This document shows, piece after piece, positions 15,001-24,190 of a stretch of 64,000 bases of DNA. A model generated the notes under the pieces. The model was not told where the DNA came from. It was given only the letters and a program-made list of their open reading frames with translations, and made no database searches. The stretch's first letter is position 1. Every line of letters starts with the position of its first letter. The translations under genes and the position numbers were made by a program. Source of the stretch: Ciona intestinalis (Eukaryota > Chordata > Ascidiacea > Phlebobranchia > Cionidae); assembly GCF_000224145.3 (NCBI RefSeq), contig NC_020169.2, positions 2,782,095 through 2,846,094 of the forward strand, in the 5' to 3' direction.

Positions 15001-18000
15001 GGACCATGTCTCGCGAGTAAGTTTGATCAAGTATGTAGTTCAGGAGGCGATGTTGTCGCTGATACATTTCCTGGAAAACAATAAGTGAAATAAAAGACTC
15101 TGCAGAAAATGAATGTGAATGTAACTTACATTATCCTCGTGTGGCCGGAAAACAACAGTTATCATAACATGAGTGTTCTGTTTCATACACTTGGTGCCAG
15201 CTTGCGAGTTACCATGTATGTTACTTTCTCGGTGTTTATTTTTTTAAATTTTTTTTTTATGTATGTATGGCTGATAACTTCGGCAACCCATTAGTGACCA
15301 CTGGGTTAGAGCAATTGCCGTTAAGTGTCTTGCCAAAGGACACATACACCCACAGTGATAGCAGTGACGAGCCCTGAACCCATTACCTCTAGGTTAGAGG
15401 CAAAAGCGATAACTTATTTTTAAACGATTAACCACTTTCAAAAAAGTTTAGGACTATGTAGTATTCAATAAAAGTATTCAAACTAAAAAAAACAGTTTGA
15501 TTTGGACCTGGTAAAAAAACTGATACTAGCATTTAAAAAAATATAATTCAATAAAAGCACAAATATTACAGCAAAATTACCGGTCTGTACGGCAGTTGTT
15601 TTTTCAGTTGAAACCTCAACGTGTCGGCTTCTAGTTTCCAAGTGCTTGGTAGTTGATAGAAAGCGTGGTCAACTACTGGTAACAACATCCATCTTGCTGT
15701 AGTGGATACCATGGTGGCTGTGGCTCGAAAACGATCAATAAATTCCGTCAATTTACCCAACAAGGGCTGAAAATGAAGAAAATTGTAAAGTTTTGTGGGA
15801 TAAATAGTTAGTTATGACTTGGCACATAATATCCCATATTTTTTAATTTTATTAATCACATAATATCCCATATTTTTTAAATTTATTAATCACATAATAT
15901 CCTATATATACTCAAAAACGATCAATAAATTTCATCAATTTACCCAACAAGGGCTGCAAAAAAGAACATAGTACAGAATTATGGGGTATTACGGACATAG
16001 TTATGAGTTGGCACATAATATCACATATGTTTTAATTTTATTAATCACATAACAATCAATGAATGAATTCTGTTAATTTACCCAACAACAAAGTGCTAAA
16101 AAATAAAGAAAAAAAGTTTTGTATTGTGAATATAGTATGAATATAGTTGGCATATTAAGTTTTAGTAATCACATAATATTCTATACTCTGTAACTTTACC
16201 AATAAAAAAGGTTGATACAGTTATAAAATCCTTTAAATATTGTTTGTTTTACTACCAAATATAATAGCATTAAATTTTAAATAAATTTTACTTCGGCATA
16301 AAAATATAAGCTAAATAAAGAAGAAAAACACAAGAAAATCACTCATAATCTTGTTCTATGCTGTTTAAAGTTAATAAACCCACCCAGGGTGCATCCAGTA
16401 AGTCATCTTGCATATTTTGACGAATTTCATTCACAGCAAGATATCCAGGCAGCAAACAAGCTTCAGGATCAAGTAAGAGTTGAATTGTGCTACAAATCGC
16501 ATCAACCTGATAATACAACATAATATATATTGCGCTGTGGCACAGTGATAAGCGCACCTGGCTCTAACCATAGGTTATGGGTTCACGATCATATTGAACA
16601 GAAAATTATTTTGTAAAATTTTAGGAACCTACGTGGCACTGTTTACTAAGCAAGATTTGAGCATAGGCTCTGTATTTAAGATAAAAATTCCAGTTTGAAT
16701 GAATGAATGAATGTAGCTTACTTTGTCCTCGAAGGACCGGAAAACGATGTTCGTTATAACATGGGTGTTCATACACCTTGTTCCAGCTTCGAGTTACCAT
16801 GTATGTTACTTTGTGGGTGATTATTTATTTTGTTTTTTATGTATGGCTGATATTTTGGGCAACCCATTAGTGACCACTGGGTTTGAACAATTGCTGTTAA
16901 GTGTCTTGCCCAAGGACACATACGTCCAAAATGGTAGCGGCGAGCAGCAGGCTAACCAGACATGCTAACCACTTTGCCACGGCACCAGAGTTTATAGGAA
17001 ATACGTTTATGGGAAATAACAGTACCAACTTTGCAATGCTTGTGATAACATGGTAAATTTCAAAGGTACATACACCTTACAACATAAGTTCCTACATAAT
17101 CTGTCTAAAAAATAAATAGCTATTAGCTACCTGTTGCTTCTCTTCAATCCAAACTGACTGTGGAATTTGAGTCATCTTAAGAACCATACTGTGCAAAAGG
17201 TTCCTACACCCCTGTTATAAAGAATATGTTTTACTTTTATACCTTAGCAGTCTGGAAAAAATAAGAGTTTAACATCATATCATGCTGCTTTCGCTACCAG
17301 GCATAACGTATTATTAGAAATAGCCGTTATGGTGGAAAAATAACAGGGAGAAGTCCCCTGATAGCAGATGAAACATCAGTCCAAAAAAAATTGTATTTTT
17401 ATTTTTATGGCTGTTTCTGATATATAGTGGGTGGGGGAAGACATGACACCTTAAGCGCATAATATCCAAATATTCTGATTGTGTTTTAAACAATTAAAAA
17501 TGGTCTATAGGAGTCTTGAAGATACAGTTTTATAATACTTTGAATGTTATTGGTTTACTACTAAATCGGAAAAGAAAATAGAATGAAAAGGTGTCCCATC
17601 TCCCCCTACCCTACTATATACTAATATATATTATTAGTTTTTACATAGGCTAATTGTAATGGTAATGGTTTTACATTGCAAAATATATACAATATTATTC
17701 ACCTTGTAGTCAACCATATGAACAAACTTCCTTATCACTTCATAAGTTCGACACCAGTGCAAACGATTTGTATGAACCAGTTCCGCTCCCTGAAGTTGGT
17801 CTAAAACTGGTCTGAAAGTTAAAAAGTGATTATTTGCCGTCATTTTTATACACTTATGCACTTCTAGTATTAAAAATAGACAGAATTTAAAACAGAAACA
17901 GAGTTTTTTAAAACTTTTTTAATAGGCTACTTTAACAAAAATATATATTATATATTATTAAAAAAAACAGAGTAAAACTCGAAAAATATACCATTCCAGA

Positions 18001-20050
18001 AATTTTAAAATTAAAACAAGCAAAATTTTTACAATGAGCCAACCTTGGTAGTAGAAAACCATCTTGAATGCATGTTTCCAGGAAATCAAACATGAAACTG
18101 ATCCTACGTGGATGTTGTTGCTTGTGGATGAACTTAATCAGTAACTGGAATACAATATATTAAATGTTAGCAACAGAATGGTCATGGAAACTAGTTTTTT
18201 CTTACTTTACTGAGACTAAAAAAATGGTCATTTAAATATTCTTGTTTTAAATGGTCACTTGTTTACTCTTGTTTTAATGGTCACTTGTATATTATATTCT
18301 CTTGGTAGGAAAACTTGGAGTTATAACACAGCCCACAGGTGTTCTATAGTATTAGGCACCTTATGGCAACATAACCCTCGTGTCTGCTTACAAATTACCA
18401 AGTATGTAACTTTGTTGGTAATGTAATTGTTACCTTTTTTTGCAGGATTGAAAATTTTGACAACCTAAAGTGATATAAGTGACCACTATGTTAGAGCAAT
18501 GACTATTATTTGGCAAAAGTAGCCAAAGTAGAAAGAAAATGCTTTACTTACGGTAATTGAAGTAACATGTTCTTCCGTGCTTTGCGAGTTGTACAATGTT
18601 CGGAAATCTTTTATACAAGTTTTGAGACGCTTGGTGTGATCGAGATTTGCTAAACTCACGAATCCAGTGAACACCTCAACTATTATATCTGTGTTCTGGT
18701 AAAAAAAATATTTTAATTTATTGCTTTGTAACCAGTACTGGTTTAAAAGTGAAATGTACAAATTATGCTGCAGAAACATAGAAATATACTACTTGTACAA
18801 CAATAAGTGTTACTTTAAATTACAAATGCTATTTATTAAATTAAGCCATGTTGTATTTTATATGAGTGAGGTCTTAGAGTTTATTTTTAGGCTTCTATTC
18901 TGTATGGATGAGGTCTGTGAGGACCTGGGATTTAGGCCAGACTTGGCCCATTACCCCAACACCCTTGTACGTCCGGAAGTGACGTGCTCGCGGTAGTGAA
19001 GTTCTTGTTATCATGTTCCGACTCCAGTGTTCCGATCAAGTCCCGTTTTTTGTCCCGATTCTTGACCCGTATATATAGGACTCCATCTGCAGACTATTTC
19101 TGCGAACTCGTTCTCCGTTCTGACCAAGTCCCGTTTTTTGTCCCGATTCTTGACCCGTAGGACTCCATCTGCAGACTATTTCTGCGAACTCGTTCTCCGG
19201 TCCGACCAAGTTCCGTTTTTTGTCCCGATTCTTGACCCGTATATATAGGACTCCATCTGCGGACTATTTCTGCGAACTCGTTCACGATTCGCGAACATCA
19301 TTCGAGAAACTCACACGATTCGCGAACATCATTCGAGAACTACACTCGTACTAACAACGTCACAACCGGACGCACTTCCACAGAAGGTTTATCCTCGTCT
19401 GGGCAGCGAGTCACCACATATATGCAACTTTGTGGGTAATTGTTTGTTTTTTCCTGTGTATGACTGTAATTTGGACAACCCATAAGTGACCACTGGGTTG
19501 GAGCAATGTCCGTTAAGTGTCTTGCCCAAGGACACATACGCCGATCAGTGTTAGTACCGCCGTCGAGCATCGAACCGGGGCCCTTCGGTTCTCAATGCAG
19601 ACGCCTAAACCACTGAGCCACGACACCGGACCAATATATTTTTAGGCTTACTCAGGCCATTAGCTTATTTAAACTTGGCCCTGACCAGCCAATACATTTT
19701 AACAGTATAGCAGGGTGGGGGAAGATGGGAAACCTTTTCATTTTATTTTCTTGTTTAATTTAGTAGTAAAAAAAAATTAAAATAATTATGAAATCGTATC
19801 CTCACGACTTCCATAGACCGTTGTTAATTGTTTAAAACGATCCGGATATTTGGTTATGATGTGCTAAAGGTGACCCATCTTACCCCACAGTACTATATGT
19901 TAAAAAAGAACTTCAAGAATTCTAACAAAGTTTCTGCTACTAGTACTGTATATATAAACAAGTTTCATGATCTACACATGATACAAAAATAAAGAGATTT
20001 CTTACCAATGCTTTTCCAAACACAGCTTCCAACTGACTTTCAACCGACAT
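60..20050 (-). CDS. MED23: Mediator complex subunit 23 (MED23/Sur2)
   Basis: Tail-module Mediator subunit linking activators to RNA polymerase II. Coding exons I placed, in order: 20006-20050, 18552-18695, 18044-18144, 17703-17811, 17131-17211, 16384-16506, 15581-15766, 14945-15070, 14189-14353, 13115-13276, 12521-12638, 12135-12205, 11799-11865, 11494-11650, 10935-11077, 10262-10436, 9616-9782, 8761-8895, 8189-8417, 7573-7680, 6563-6668, 5778-5918, 4949-5021, 4424-4588, 3719-3828, 2937-3060, 2470-2635, 1704-1776, 1409-1484, 863-1004, 535-655, 60-185. Phases agree throughout, giving about 1344 aa (human about 1368). Recognisable MED23 blocks include AKSSVGLAPALVETYSRLL, YRMHHIQP, WRFNEFP and ERTRCM. 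All introns are GT-AG except 2636-2936 (AT-AC). The stop at 60-62 is provisional: a U12-like donor at 99 could instead carry the gene off the left edge. A 3' splice site at 20140-20141 suggests a 5'UTR intron or trans-splice site. Confidence 0.95.
243..490 (-). repeat. tRNA-derived SINE, degenerate copy
   Basis: Tail motif (GTCGTTATAA region) near 255, the middle block with TCTTGCCCAAGGACA near 420, and a B-box-like GGACTTGAACCC near 462. It lies in the intron between the last two MED23 coding exons. Confidence 0.7.
1030..1200 (-). repeat. SINE fragment in a MED23 intron
   Basis: Tail, the GTTACCATGTATGTTACTTT block and the CCCATTAGTGACCACTGG block are present. The tRNA-like head is missing. 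Confidence 0.7.
1545..1680 (-). repeat. SINE tail fragment in a MED23 intron
   Basis: Begins with the typical AATGAATGTAACTTGCTTTA tail and runs to the CATACACCTCGTGCCAGCTTA block. It ends just downstream of the donor of the 1704-1776 exon. Confidence 0.6.
2085..2300 (+). repeat. SINE body and tail, head missing
   Basis: Contains GTGTCCTTGGGCAAGACACT, the ACCCAGTGGTTACTAATGGG block and the ACGAGGTGTATGAA block. It lies in the intron between the 1704-1776 and 2470-2635 exons. Confidence 0.75.
2636..2936 (-). other. MED23: U12-type AT-AC intron of MED23
   Basis: Read on the minus strand, the intron opens with ATATCCTTTT at 2936-2927. It carries a branch-point-like TTCTTAAC at 2655-2648 and ends in AC at 2637-2636, about 13 bases past the branch adenosine. 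This is the only join that keeps phase (1 base + 2 bases) and gives RLANTVGGKM, which aligns without gaps to vertebrate MED23 RLVDTMAGKS. No GT-AG choice here keeps the frame. Confidence 0.88.
3508..3704. mobile_element. Palindromic GGGTGGGG-type MITE
   Basis: About 195 bp. Inverted ends read TAGTAGGGTGGGGGAAGATG on the left and GTGTCCCATGTTCCC...CCTACTGTA on the right. It starts only about 15 bases into the MED23 intron that follows exon 3719-3828. About 20 other copies are in the window. Confidence 0.85.
4155..4352. repeat. Tandem repeat, about 50-bp unit
   Basis: Four diverged units, each with AGAAACACCAAAAA, then CTGGGTAATGAACC and CTAGCCTAATT. It is intronic to MED23. Confidence 0.75.
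5340..5765. repeat. Minisatellite built on ACCATCTTACCCCAAC
   Basis: About six to seven units of roughly 55-60 bases, each with CCATCTTACCCCAAC, TATACATAACTGCCCAC and an A-rich spacer. The last three units are nearly identical. The core resembles the right arm of the GGGTGGGG MITE, so it may have grown from a MITE end. It ends about 15 bases from exon 5778-5918 of MED23. Confidence 0.8.
5945..6096. mobile_element. Short MITE with CAGTGGCGCAGCCA ends
   Basis: About 150 bp, with ATCAGTGGCGCAGCCA at the left and TGGCTGCGCCACTGAT at the right as a perfect inverted repeat around a G-rich and AT-rich centre. This is hAT-like terminal structure with no coding capacity. It lies in a MED23 intron. 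Confidence 0.8.
6695..6892. mobile_element. GGGTGGGG-type MITE in a MED23 intron
   Basis: Opens with GGTAGGGTGGGTAAAGATGG and closes with GGTGTCCCATCTTACCCCAC before AGTACTATA. The centre (CACGACTCCCATAGACCGTT) is well kept. Confidence 0.85.
6990..7065 (+). repeat. SINE tail fragment in a MED23 intron
   Basis: GACGAGGTGTATTTAACAAA, the ACCCGTGTTATA block and an ATTCATTCAT end. Confidence 0.65.
7232..7523. mobile_element. hAT-like non-autonomous element
   Basis: Inverted ends AGTGCAACCTGCGGCCCGC at the left and AAGGTTGCACACCCCTGG at the right, about 290 bp apart. No coding capacity. It is intronic to MED23. Confidence 0.6.
7724..7960 (+). repeat. Nearly full SINE copy
   Basis: tRNA-like head with A box TAGCGCAGTGGTTAGTGAG, the middle block and the GATAAGCTACATTTATTCAT tail. 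It lies in the intron between the 7573-7680 and 8189-8417 exons, same plus direction, so antisense to MED23. Confidence 0.75.
8030..8110 (-). repeat. SINE tail fragment near exon 8189-8417
   Basis: Carries the ATTTATCCCTGCATGGTGGG and CATATGCCCCATGCCTGCCT portions only. Confidence 0.55.
9800..10200 (+). repeat. SINE with a tandemly repeated tail
   Basis: A SINE body (9800-9985) is followed by two more copies of its GCGAGGATAAAGCA tail together with a private extension (AAGGTTGC...TTTTTGAGTTTAATTTACT). The unit is about 119 bases and is present three times. It lies between MED23 exons 9616-9782 and 10262-10436. Confidence 0.75.
10730..10805 (+). repeat. SINE tail fragment in a MED23 intron
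   Basis: Reads AACACCCGTGTTATAACG, then a GGGGATAAAGCAGGATACAT end. Confidence 0.65.
12798..12872. mobile_element. GGGTGGGG-type MITE, one arm only
   Basis: Left arm TGGTAGGGTGGGGTGGGAT followed by a degraded CTCCTATTTGGTGGTAAACA segment. No right arm is visible. It is intronic to MED23. Confidence 0.65.
13325..13665 (-). repeat. Full-length SINE in a MED23 intron
   Basis: Runs from the AATGAATGAATGAATGTAAC tail to the tRNA-like head (GTGCCACAGCACCAGAC near 13650). This is one of the two most complete minus copies. Confidence 0.8.
13868..14162. mobile_element. hAT-like non-autonomous element
   Basis: Inverted ends ATACCAGCGGTTCCCAACT and AGTTTGGGAACCGCTGGTAT, about 290 bp apart. The interior has no usable reading frame. 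It sits in the intron between MED23 exons 14189-14353 and 13115-13276, near the donor of the former. Confidence 0.85.
14455..14812. repeat. Tandem repeat, about 95-bp unit, four copies
   Basis: Each unit has TATATGGGTGAGGTCCCACA, a GATTTAGGCCAGAGTTGG block and CATTACTTCAACATTGTATA. Units 1 and 2 are almost identical. Single diverged units of the same family appear near 9355, 18890, 59300 and 62570, so a dispersed repeat has been amplified locally here. Confidence 0.85.
15105..15400 (-). repeat. SINE copy in a MED23 intron
   Basis: AATGTAACTTACATTATCC tail, GTTACCATGTATGTTACTTT and CCCATTAGTGACCACTGGG blocks. The head is diverged. Confidence 0.75.
15815..16125. repeat. Imperfect tandem repeat in a MED23 intron
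   Basis: Units share GCACATAATATCCCATATTT, then TTTTATTAATCACATAA and TTTACCCAACAAGGGCTG. The CGATCAATAAATT and TTTACCCAACAAGGGCTG part copies the end of the neighbouring exon 15581-15766, so part of that exon was duplicated into the intron. Confidence 0.7.
16530..16595 (+). repeat. SINE head fragment
   Basis: tRNA-like sequence with GCTGTGGCACAGTGATAAGC (A box) and a GGGTTCACGATC B-box-like stretch. It has no body or tail. Confidence 0.6.
16697..16990 (-). repeat. Full-length SINE in a MED23 intron
   Basis: Tail AATGAATGAATGAATGTAGC, body with GTGTCTTGCCCAAGGACAC, and head TAACCACTTTGCCACGGCAC. Confidence 0.8.
17423..17622. mobile_element. GGGTGGGG-type MITE in a MED23 intron
   Basis: Opens with TAGTGGGTGGGGGAAGACAT and closes with GGTGTCCCATCTCCCCCTAC. 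The centre is in the opposite orientation to the copy at 6695. Confidence 0.85.
18290..18510 (-). repeat. Diverged SINE in a MED23 intron
   Basis: Recognisable blocks are GCTTACAAATTACCAAGTAT and AGTGACCACTATGTTAGAGC. The head is lost. Confidence 0.55.
19015..19345. repeat. Tandem repeat, about 85-95-bp unit, three copies
   Basis: Each unit carries GTCCCGATTCTTGACCCGTA, then GGACTCCATCTGC and CTATTTCTGCGAACTCGTTC. A second short tandem (ATTCGCGAACATCATTCGAG, two copies) follows at 19285-19340. It is more GC-rich than the surrounding intron. Confidence 0.8.
19395..19635 (-). repeat. SINE in the first coding intron of MED23
   Basis: Body plus a well-kept tRNA-like head (CCTAAACCACTGAGCCACGA near 19610). 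The tail was lost at the junction with the tandem repeat. Confidence 0.75.
19704..19898. mobile_element. GGGTGGGG-type MITE, first coding intron of MED23
   Basis: Opens with TAGCAGGGTGGGGGAAGATG and closes with GACCCATCTTACCCCACAGT. Confidence 0.85.
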
Positions 20051-20204
20051 TTTTGTTGATGATCAAATTTTCCACTTACATTTCCATACACAATTTTCAC
20101 TGGGTTAGAATTACAAATTTTTTTCCTATGGAGTATGAACTGAAAAATAGAAACAATATTAACATGATTTAACAAAGAAAAAAAGAAGAAATATACTGTA
20201 GGTA

Positions 20205-20402
20205 TAGTAAGGTGGGGGAAGATGGGACCTTCAGCACACAATTTACAAATATCATGATCCTGTTTTAAACAATTACCAACAGTCTATGGGAGTTCTGAGG
20301 ATACGGTATTAGAATTATTTGAATATTCTTTGTGTAGCAGCAAATGGAAAGAGAGAATAGAATGAAAAGATGTCCTATCTCACCCCCCCCCCCTACTATA
20401 TA
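20205..20402. mobile_element. GGGTGGGG-type MITE between MED23 and Apollo
   Basis: Opens with TAGTAAGGTGGGGGAAGATG. The right arm has an expanded C tract before CTACTATA. It lies about 155 bases upstream of the MED23 start. Confidence 0.85.
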
Positions 20403-20913
20403 TATATATCTAGAAAGGAAATGTTTAAATGATTTGTTAAAAACATAAAGCACATTGTAACAAGTCAAATCATTTTATCTGTAATGATATGTATACAAAA
20501 CAAATGCTTTCTCTTAATGCAATTTTTAGCGCTTTTTACGACAGTATTTTGAATGTAAAACGGACAGTGCTAGTTAAACTGATAAAAAACAGTAAGGCAC
20601 AAATAAAATATAGTAGGCTATGAATATGCACCATGATACTCCTAAATTTGGGTTCGGTTAGGTTTTGTATATGATGTATGAGGCTTATGATTGTTTAAAA
20701 AAAAACTGGATAATTCAATTTTACGCTTAATAGTACAGAGCTACCGCATTTGTTGCAAATTTAGGCTTTTATCTTAACACAATTCTGCGAGCTGCTGCAT
20801 CCAAGTTTCATCTCATAAAACCATGCCTAAAAAAATAGCAACATAAACGATATATATCCCTTTAAGCATAAAATCCGAGTTATTCCACATTTGAACGTTA
20901 TACCAAACTAAAA
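20403..20913. other. Spacer between Apollo stop and the upstream MITE
   Basis: No coding signal on either strand. It presumably holds the Apollo 3' UTR. Confidence 0.6.
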
Positions 20914-23568
20914 TTAAAAAGGAAATAATTTCTCAAAATTTAACAAAATCTCGTTTTCGATCTGTGCAGATCTACTCAACAATTTTTTACGACGTTTCTT
21001 ATATTTTGCCGCCGGTAAACTGTCATAATTCTTCTGTGTATGCGGAATAACTGCTGAACTGTCCTTAAGAAGTTGTTTTGCTTGAGAATTCCGCTTTTTT
21101 TTGTTGGGTGTGTGTAATTTTTTGTGTGAACCTTTTTCACATTTATGCATATGATTACAGTTTTCTGTGTTCACTTCATTTGCGCTCTTTTCACATTTAT
21201 CCCGTTCACCATCACCCAACTCCTCTTCCTTTTCCATATGTCCTCCACCACCCACCTCTGGACTTACACAATCAACCCTAATAGGTGATGCATCTTCTTC
21301 ATTTCTTTCCAATAATTTTTCTTCCAATTTCTTATCCTCCTCCCAAAATTCCTTATCATTATAATTCCCAACATTATATGAATGTTCCACTACATCCCCA
21401 ACCTCCAACTCTTGATCATCACTTGAACCCCCTCCCTGAAAAGGACTCATATGATTCTCCCCCCTAACTGAATCATCCGAGAAGTCCACAACTTCCACCT
21501 CTTGATCATCATTTGAACCCCCTTCCTGAAGAGGACTCCTATGATCCTCCTCACCAACTGAATGATCCGATAAGTCCACAACTTCCACATCAACATCTTC
21601 CTCATCCACTGATTCATTCTCCTTGTCAAAAACTTCACAATAACTTTCCTTTAAGTAATCAAACATATTTACAACTTTAATTTTATCTTTCTCAATTCCA
21701 TGATCCGCCTCATGTAAATAATCATGATCATCAAAAAAATTATCCAACGATCTTCCCAATTTTCCATCAGTGTCTTCAAGGTCTGGAGGATCCATCAGTA
21801 CACTCTCTTCTTCTCTTCCCTTTATAATTAAATCCAATGATTCGGAAGTTACATTACAACCACGGTGCTTGGCGTCGTAATAAAGAGTCTCCATACATTC
21901 TTGAGATGAATTAAGCATTTCAATCCCTTCAAATGCCTCATCTGCCTCCGAAAGAACAGAAATATCCAATTCCTTTACATTTTCATGGGAAATATCATTG
22001 TTCGAACTCAACTTTTTGTTGGTTATTTTCACACAAGTTCGTTCCGTCAATTCTTCTACCTTATTTACCGAGTCCGTAATAGTTTCAATATTTGTGAATT
22101 TCATGTCCTCAACTTTGCATGTTAAATTTCTCTGACATGTTGATGCATCAAAATTATCTGAAACTTTACCAGTAGTATCAGTTTCATGAAAATTATCCAC
22201 TTCCTGTTTAACCTCAATTGGCTCTTTCATTCTACTTTGATCGTCAATGATTTTTTCAACAATTTCTGAAACAAATTTAGGTTTTTTTGAACCCTTATCA
22301 TCAGAGTTTATTACATCATCTTTTTCTTCTAACTCAACATCTGCAGGGCAGTTTTGTGGCACAATTTCCATTTTTTCCTTTGGGCTATCTTCATCAGTGT
22401 ATATGGCACCTCTTGGCTTCTTGGCTGGCACCAAAATGACGTTAATTTTTCTCTTCATACCAGTCAACTTTTTCCTTGGGACTAAATCATTTACACTTGT
22501 AGTAACAGTAACTACGTTACTTGTCGCTCCCATTATATTCAAATCCCTTTTTCTTTCGAAGAGAACATTTATTTTTGGCAACGATTTAGGTTTGGAGAGA
22601 AACCTGTTAAATTTGGTCATATCTGCTCTGAAATAACTCTCCATCCCAGGGTAGGACGTTCTACCTAATACTATTGGCTTTATTTTCAGTGGTTTTACAA
22701 GTTTGACAAACTTCTCTAGCTCTTGGTAATTAGAGTGGTTACTGTAGGGAATTGTATAAGTTATAACACCAACAGTGGAAAGATTGCCAGAAATCCGCAT
22801 ACTGCCTAACCTTGCAGTTGGTTTTATCAACACTGTTGGAACAGCACTCCACTGAGATCCGTTTAAAACACTATTAGGTACAGCATTCAGCCTTGCTGAC
22901 ATTCCAACACGAAAAACCTTTCCATACTCTGGGTTAATAAGCAGCAAACGTTCCAACATTGCTTCTTCTACATATACATATTCCTGCAGTGCTTTTGCCA
23001 CTAAACAGAGCAGGTTTTCATGCCCAATATATGACACACCAAAAACTATTCTTTCATCAATATGATGGCGACAAATGCTAATGATATTTAACACAGCTTC
23101 TTGCTGAGACGGGAAATTACAGCTTGGTTCACAGTATGTATTATCCAGATACAGTAAATCAATAGGACGTATGGGGTTCAAACATTTTTGCACCTCCATT
23201 TCAACCATTTCGTTGAATCTGAAGTCACCAGTGTACAGAATTCTCGTGCTATCAGTCTCAAATAGAAACATGCAGGCACCAGGGCAATGGTTGGTAGGTA
23301 TCATACGCACACATATGTTGGTGTGACCACATGAAAGACAATATGTGTGATTGTCATCCATTATCTGTATGTAGGTGTCTGATATCCCAAATTTCAACTT
23401 CATAAGTGTTGCTGTTACTTCAGTGCAATAGACAGTATGGCACCATCTTGAAGATAGGCCTACAGTGTGGTCACTATGCATGTGTGTTAGAAAGTGAAGT
23501 CTTTCGTCAGCTGTCTCTTTGAAACAGTCAACTGAGACAGGCAAGCCATCTAGATTATGACCATTCAT
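20914..23568 (-). CDS. DCLRE1B: SNM1-family 5' exonuclease, Apollo-like (DCLRE1B)
   Basis: 884 aa in one exon. Residues 1-330 form a metallo-beta-lactamase/beta-CASP nuclease: HMHSDH at 29-34 (zinc ligands), NHCPG at 93-97, YTGDFRF at 112-118, LYLDNT at 139-144 and the beta-CASP PYSNHSNY around His278. The start MNG and the following residues match vertebrate Apollo (SHMHSDHTVGLSS) better than Artemis or SNM1A. Family members trim 5' ends at telomeres and at DNA crosslinks in the nucleus. Residues 340-884 are low-complexity and rich in Asp, Glu, Ser and Lys. They hold an internal duplication near 665-720 and end in a basic patch (KYKKRRKKLLSRS). Human Apollo is about 530 aa, so the tail is unusually long. 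No telomere-protein docking motif was recognised. Confidence 0.92.
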   Translation of the reverse strand: MNGHNLDGLPVSVDCFKETADERLHFLTHMHSDHTVGLSSRWCHTVYCTEVTATLMKLKFGISDTYIQIMDDNHTYCLSCGHTNICVRMIPTNHCPGACMFLFETDSTRILYTGDFRFNEMVEMEVQKCLNPIRPIDLLYLDNTYCEPSCNFPSQQEAVLNIISICRHHIDERIVFGVSYIGHENLLCLVAKALQEYVYVEEAMLERLLLINPEYGKVFRVGMSARLNAVPNSVLNGSQWSAVPTVLIKPTARLGSMRISGNLSTVGVITYTIPYSNHSNYQELEKFVKLVKPLKIKPIVLGRTSYPGMESYFRADMTKFNRFLSKPKSLPKINVLFERKRDLNIMGATSNVVTVTTSVNDLVPRKKLTGMKRKINVILVPAKKPRGAIYTDEDSPKEKMEIVPQNCPADVELEEKDDVINSDDKGSKKPKFVSEIVEKIIDDQSRMKEPIEVKQEVDNFHETDTTGKVSDNFDASTCQRNLTCKVEDMKFTNIETITDSVNKVEELTERTCVKITNKKLSSNNDISHENVKELDISVLSEADEAFEGIEMLNSSQECMETLYYDAKHRGCNVTSESLDLIIKGREEESVLMDPPDLEDTDGKLGRSLDNFFDDHDYLHEADHGIEKDKIKVVNMFDYLKESYCEVFDKENESVDEEDVDVEVVDLSDHSVGEEDHRSPLQEGGSNDDQEVEVVDFSDDSVRGENHMSPFQGGGSSDDQELEVGDVVEHSYNVGNYNDKEFWEEDKKLEEKLLERNEEDASPIRVDCVSPEVGGGGHMEKEEELGDGERDKCEKSANEVNTENCNHMHKCEKGSHKKLHTPNKKKRNSQAKQLLKDSSAVIPHTQKNYDSLPAAKYKKRRKKLLSRSAQIENEILLNFEKLFPF
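21420..21570 (-). repeat. Internal duplication in the Apollo tail
   Basis: Two adjacent copies encode EVVDLSDHSVGEEDHRSP and EVVDFSDDSVRGENHMSP, each followed by a GG-(S/N)-DDQE linker. The DNA copies remain clearly alike. Confidence 0.85.
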
Positions 23569-23832
23569 TGTGCTCTCTATATAATATGGTAAAAAATATG
23601 GTGTAAACGTTAGTTTTGTTATTGACGCAACGGGAGTGTATTATCCACCGCTTTTTAGGTATGAATATATGGTATATTTTCGCGTTTTACGTTATTTCTA
23701 TTACAACAACAAAAAATTAGGTGCAATAAGATCTTAGCTTTCATACAGACTCGTGCTAATTTAGTCATATGGTTGAGAATTTATTAATTTAATACTCTGT
23801 AAACATTTCTGCAAACTACCACACTTTCCCGC
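23569..23832. other. Apollo upstream region
   Basis: AT-rich, no coding signal. It is expected to hold the Apollo promoter, but no motif stands out. Confidence 0.4.
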
Positions 23833-24190
23833 GGTCCTACTAAAACACGCCCGGCGGGGCCCGGTGGGGCCCGGTGGAAAAAAATATACTAAAACACGCC
23901 CGGTGCGGGGCCCGGTGGGGCCCGGTGGGACCCGGTGAGGACCCGGTGTTACGAGTCATACTAAAACACGCCCGGTGGGGGGCCCGGTGAGTATTTCTTG
24001 AAAAGGGAGCTTTCCCTATTCAAGATCCACCAAAATGTGATGCGTGTATTCAGATTTTTAGCCTAATGAGACCCCCGAGTTGAGTTTTTTGAAAATTAAC
24101 TTTGATTATAGATGTACGAAGTTTGTTTCGTTGTACACTTACATAATGAACTGTATTTTTAGCAAAAGTTTATTCGTTAAATTTGGTTAA

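Noticed and set aside
22247-22636. 129-codon plus-strand frame
   Set aside because: It lies antisense inside the Apollo coding exon.
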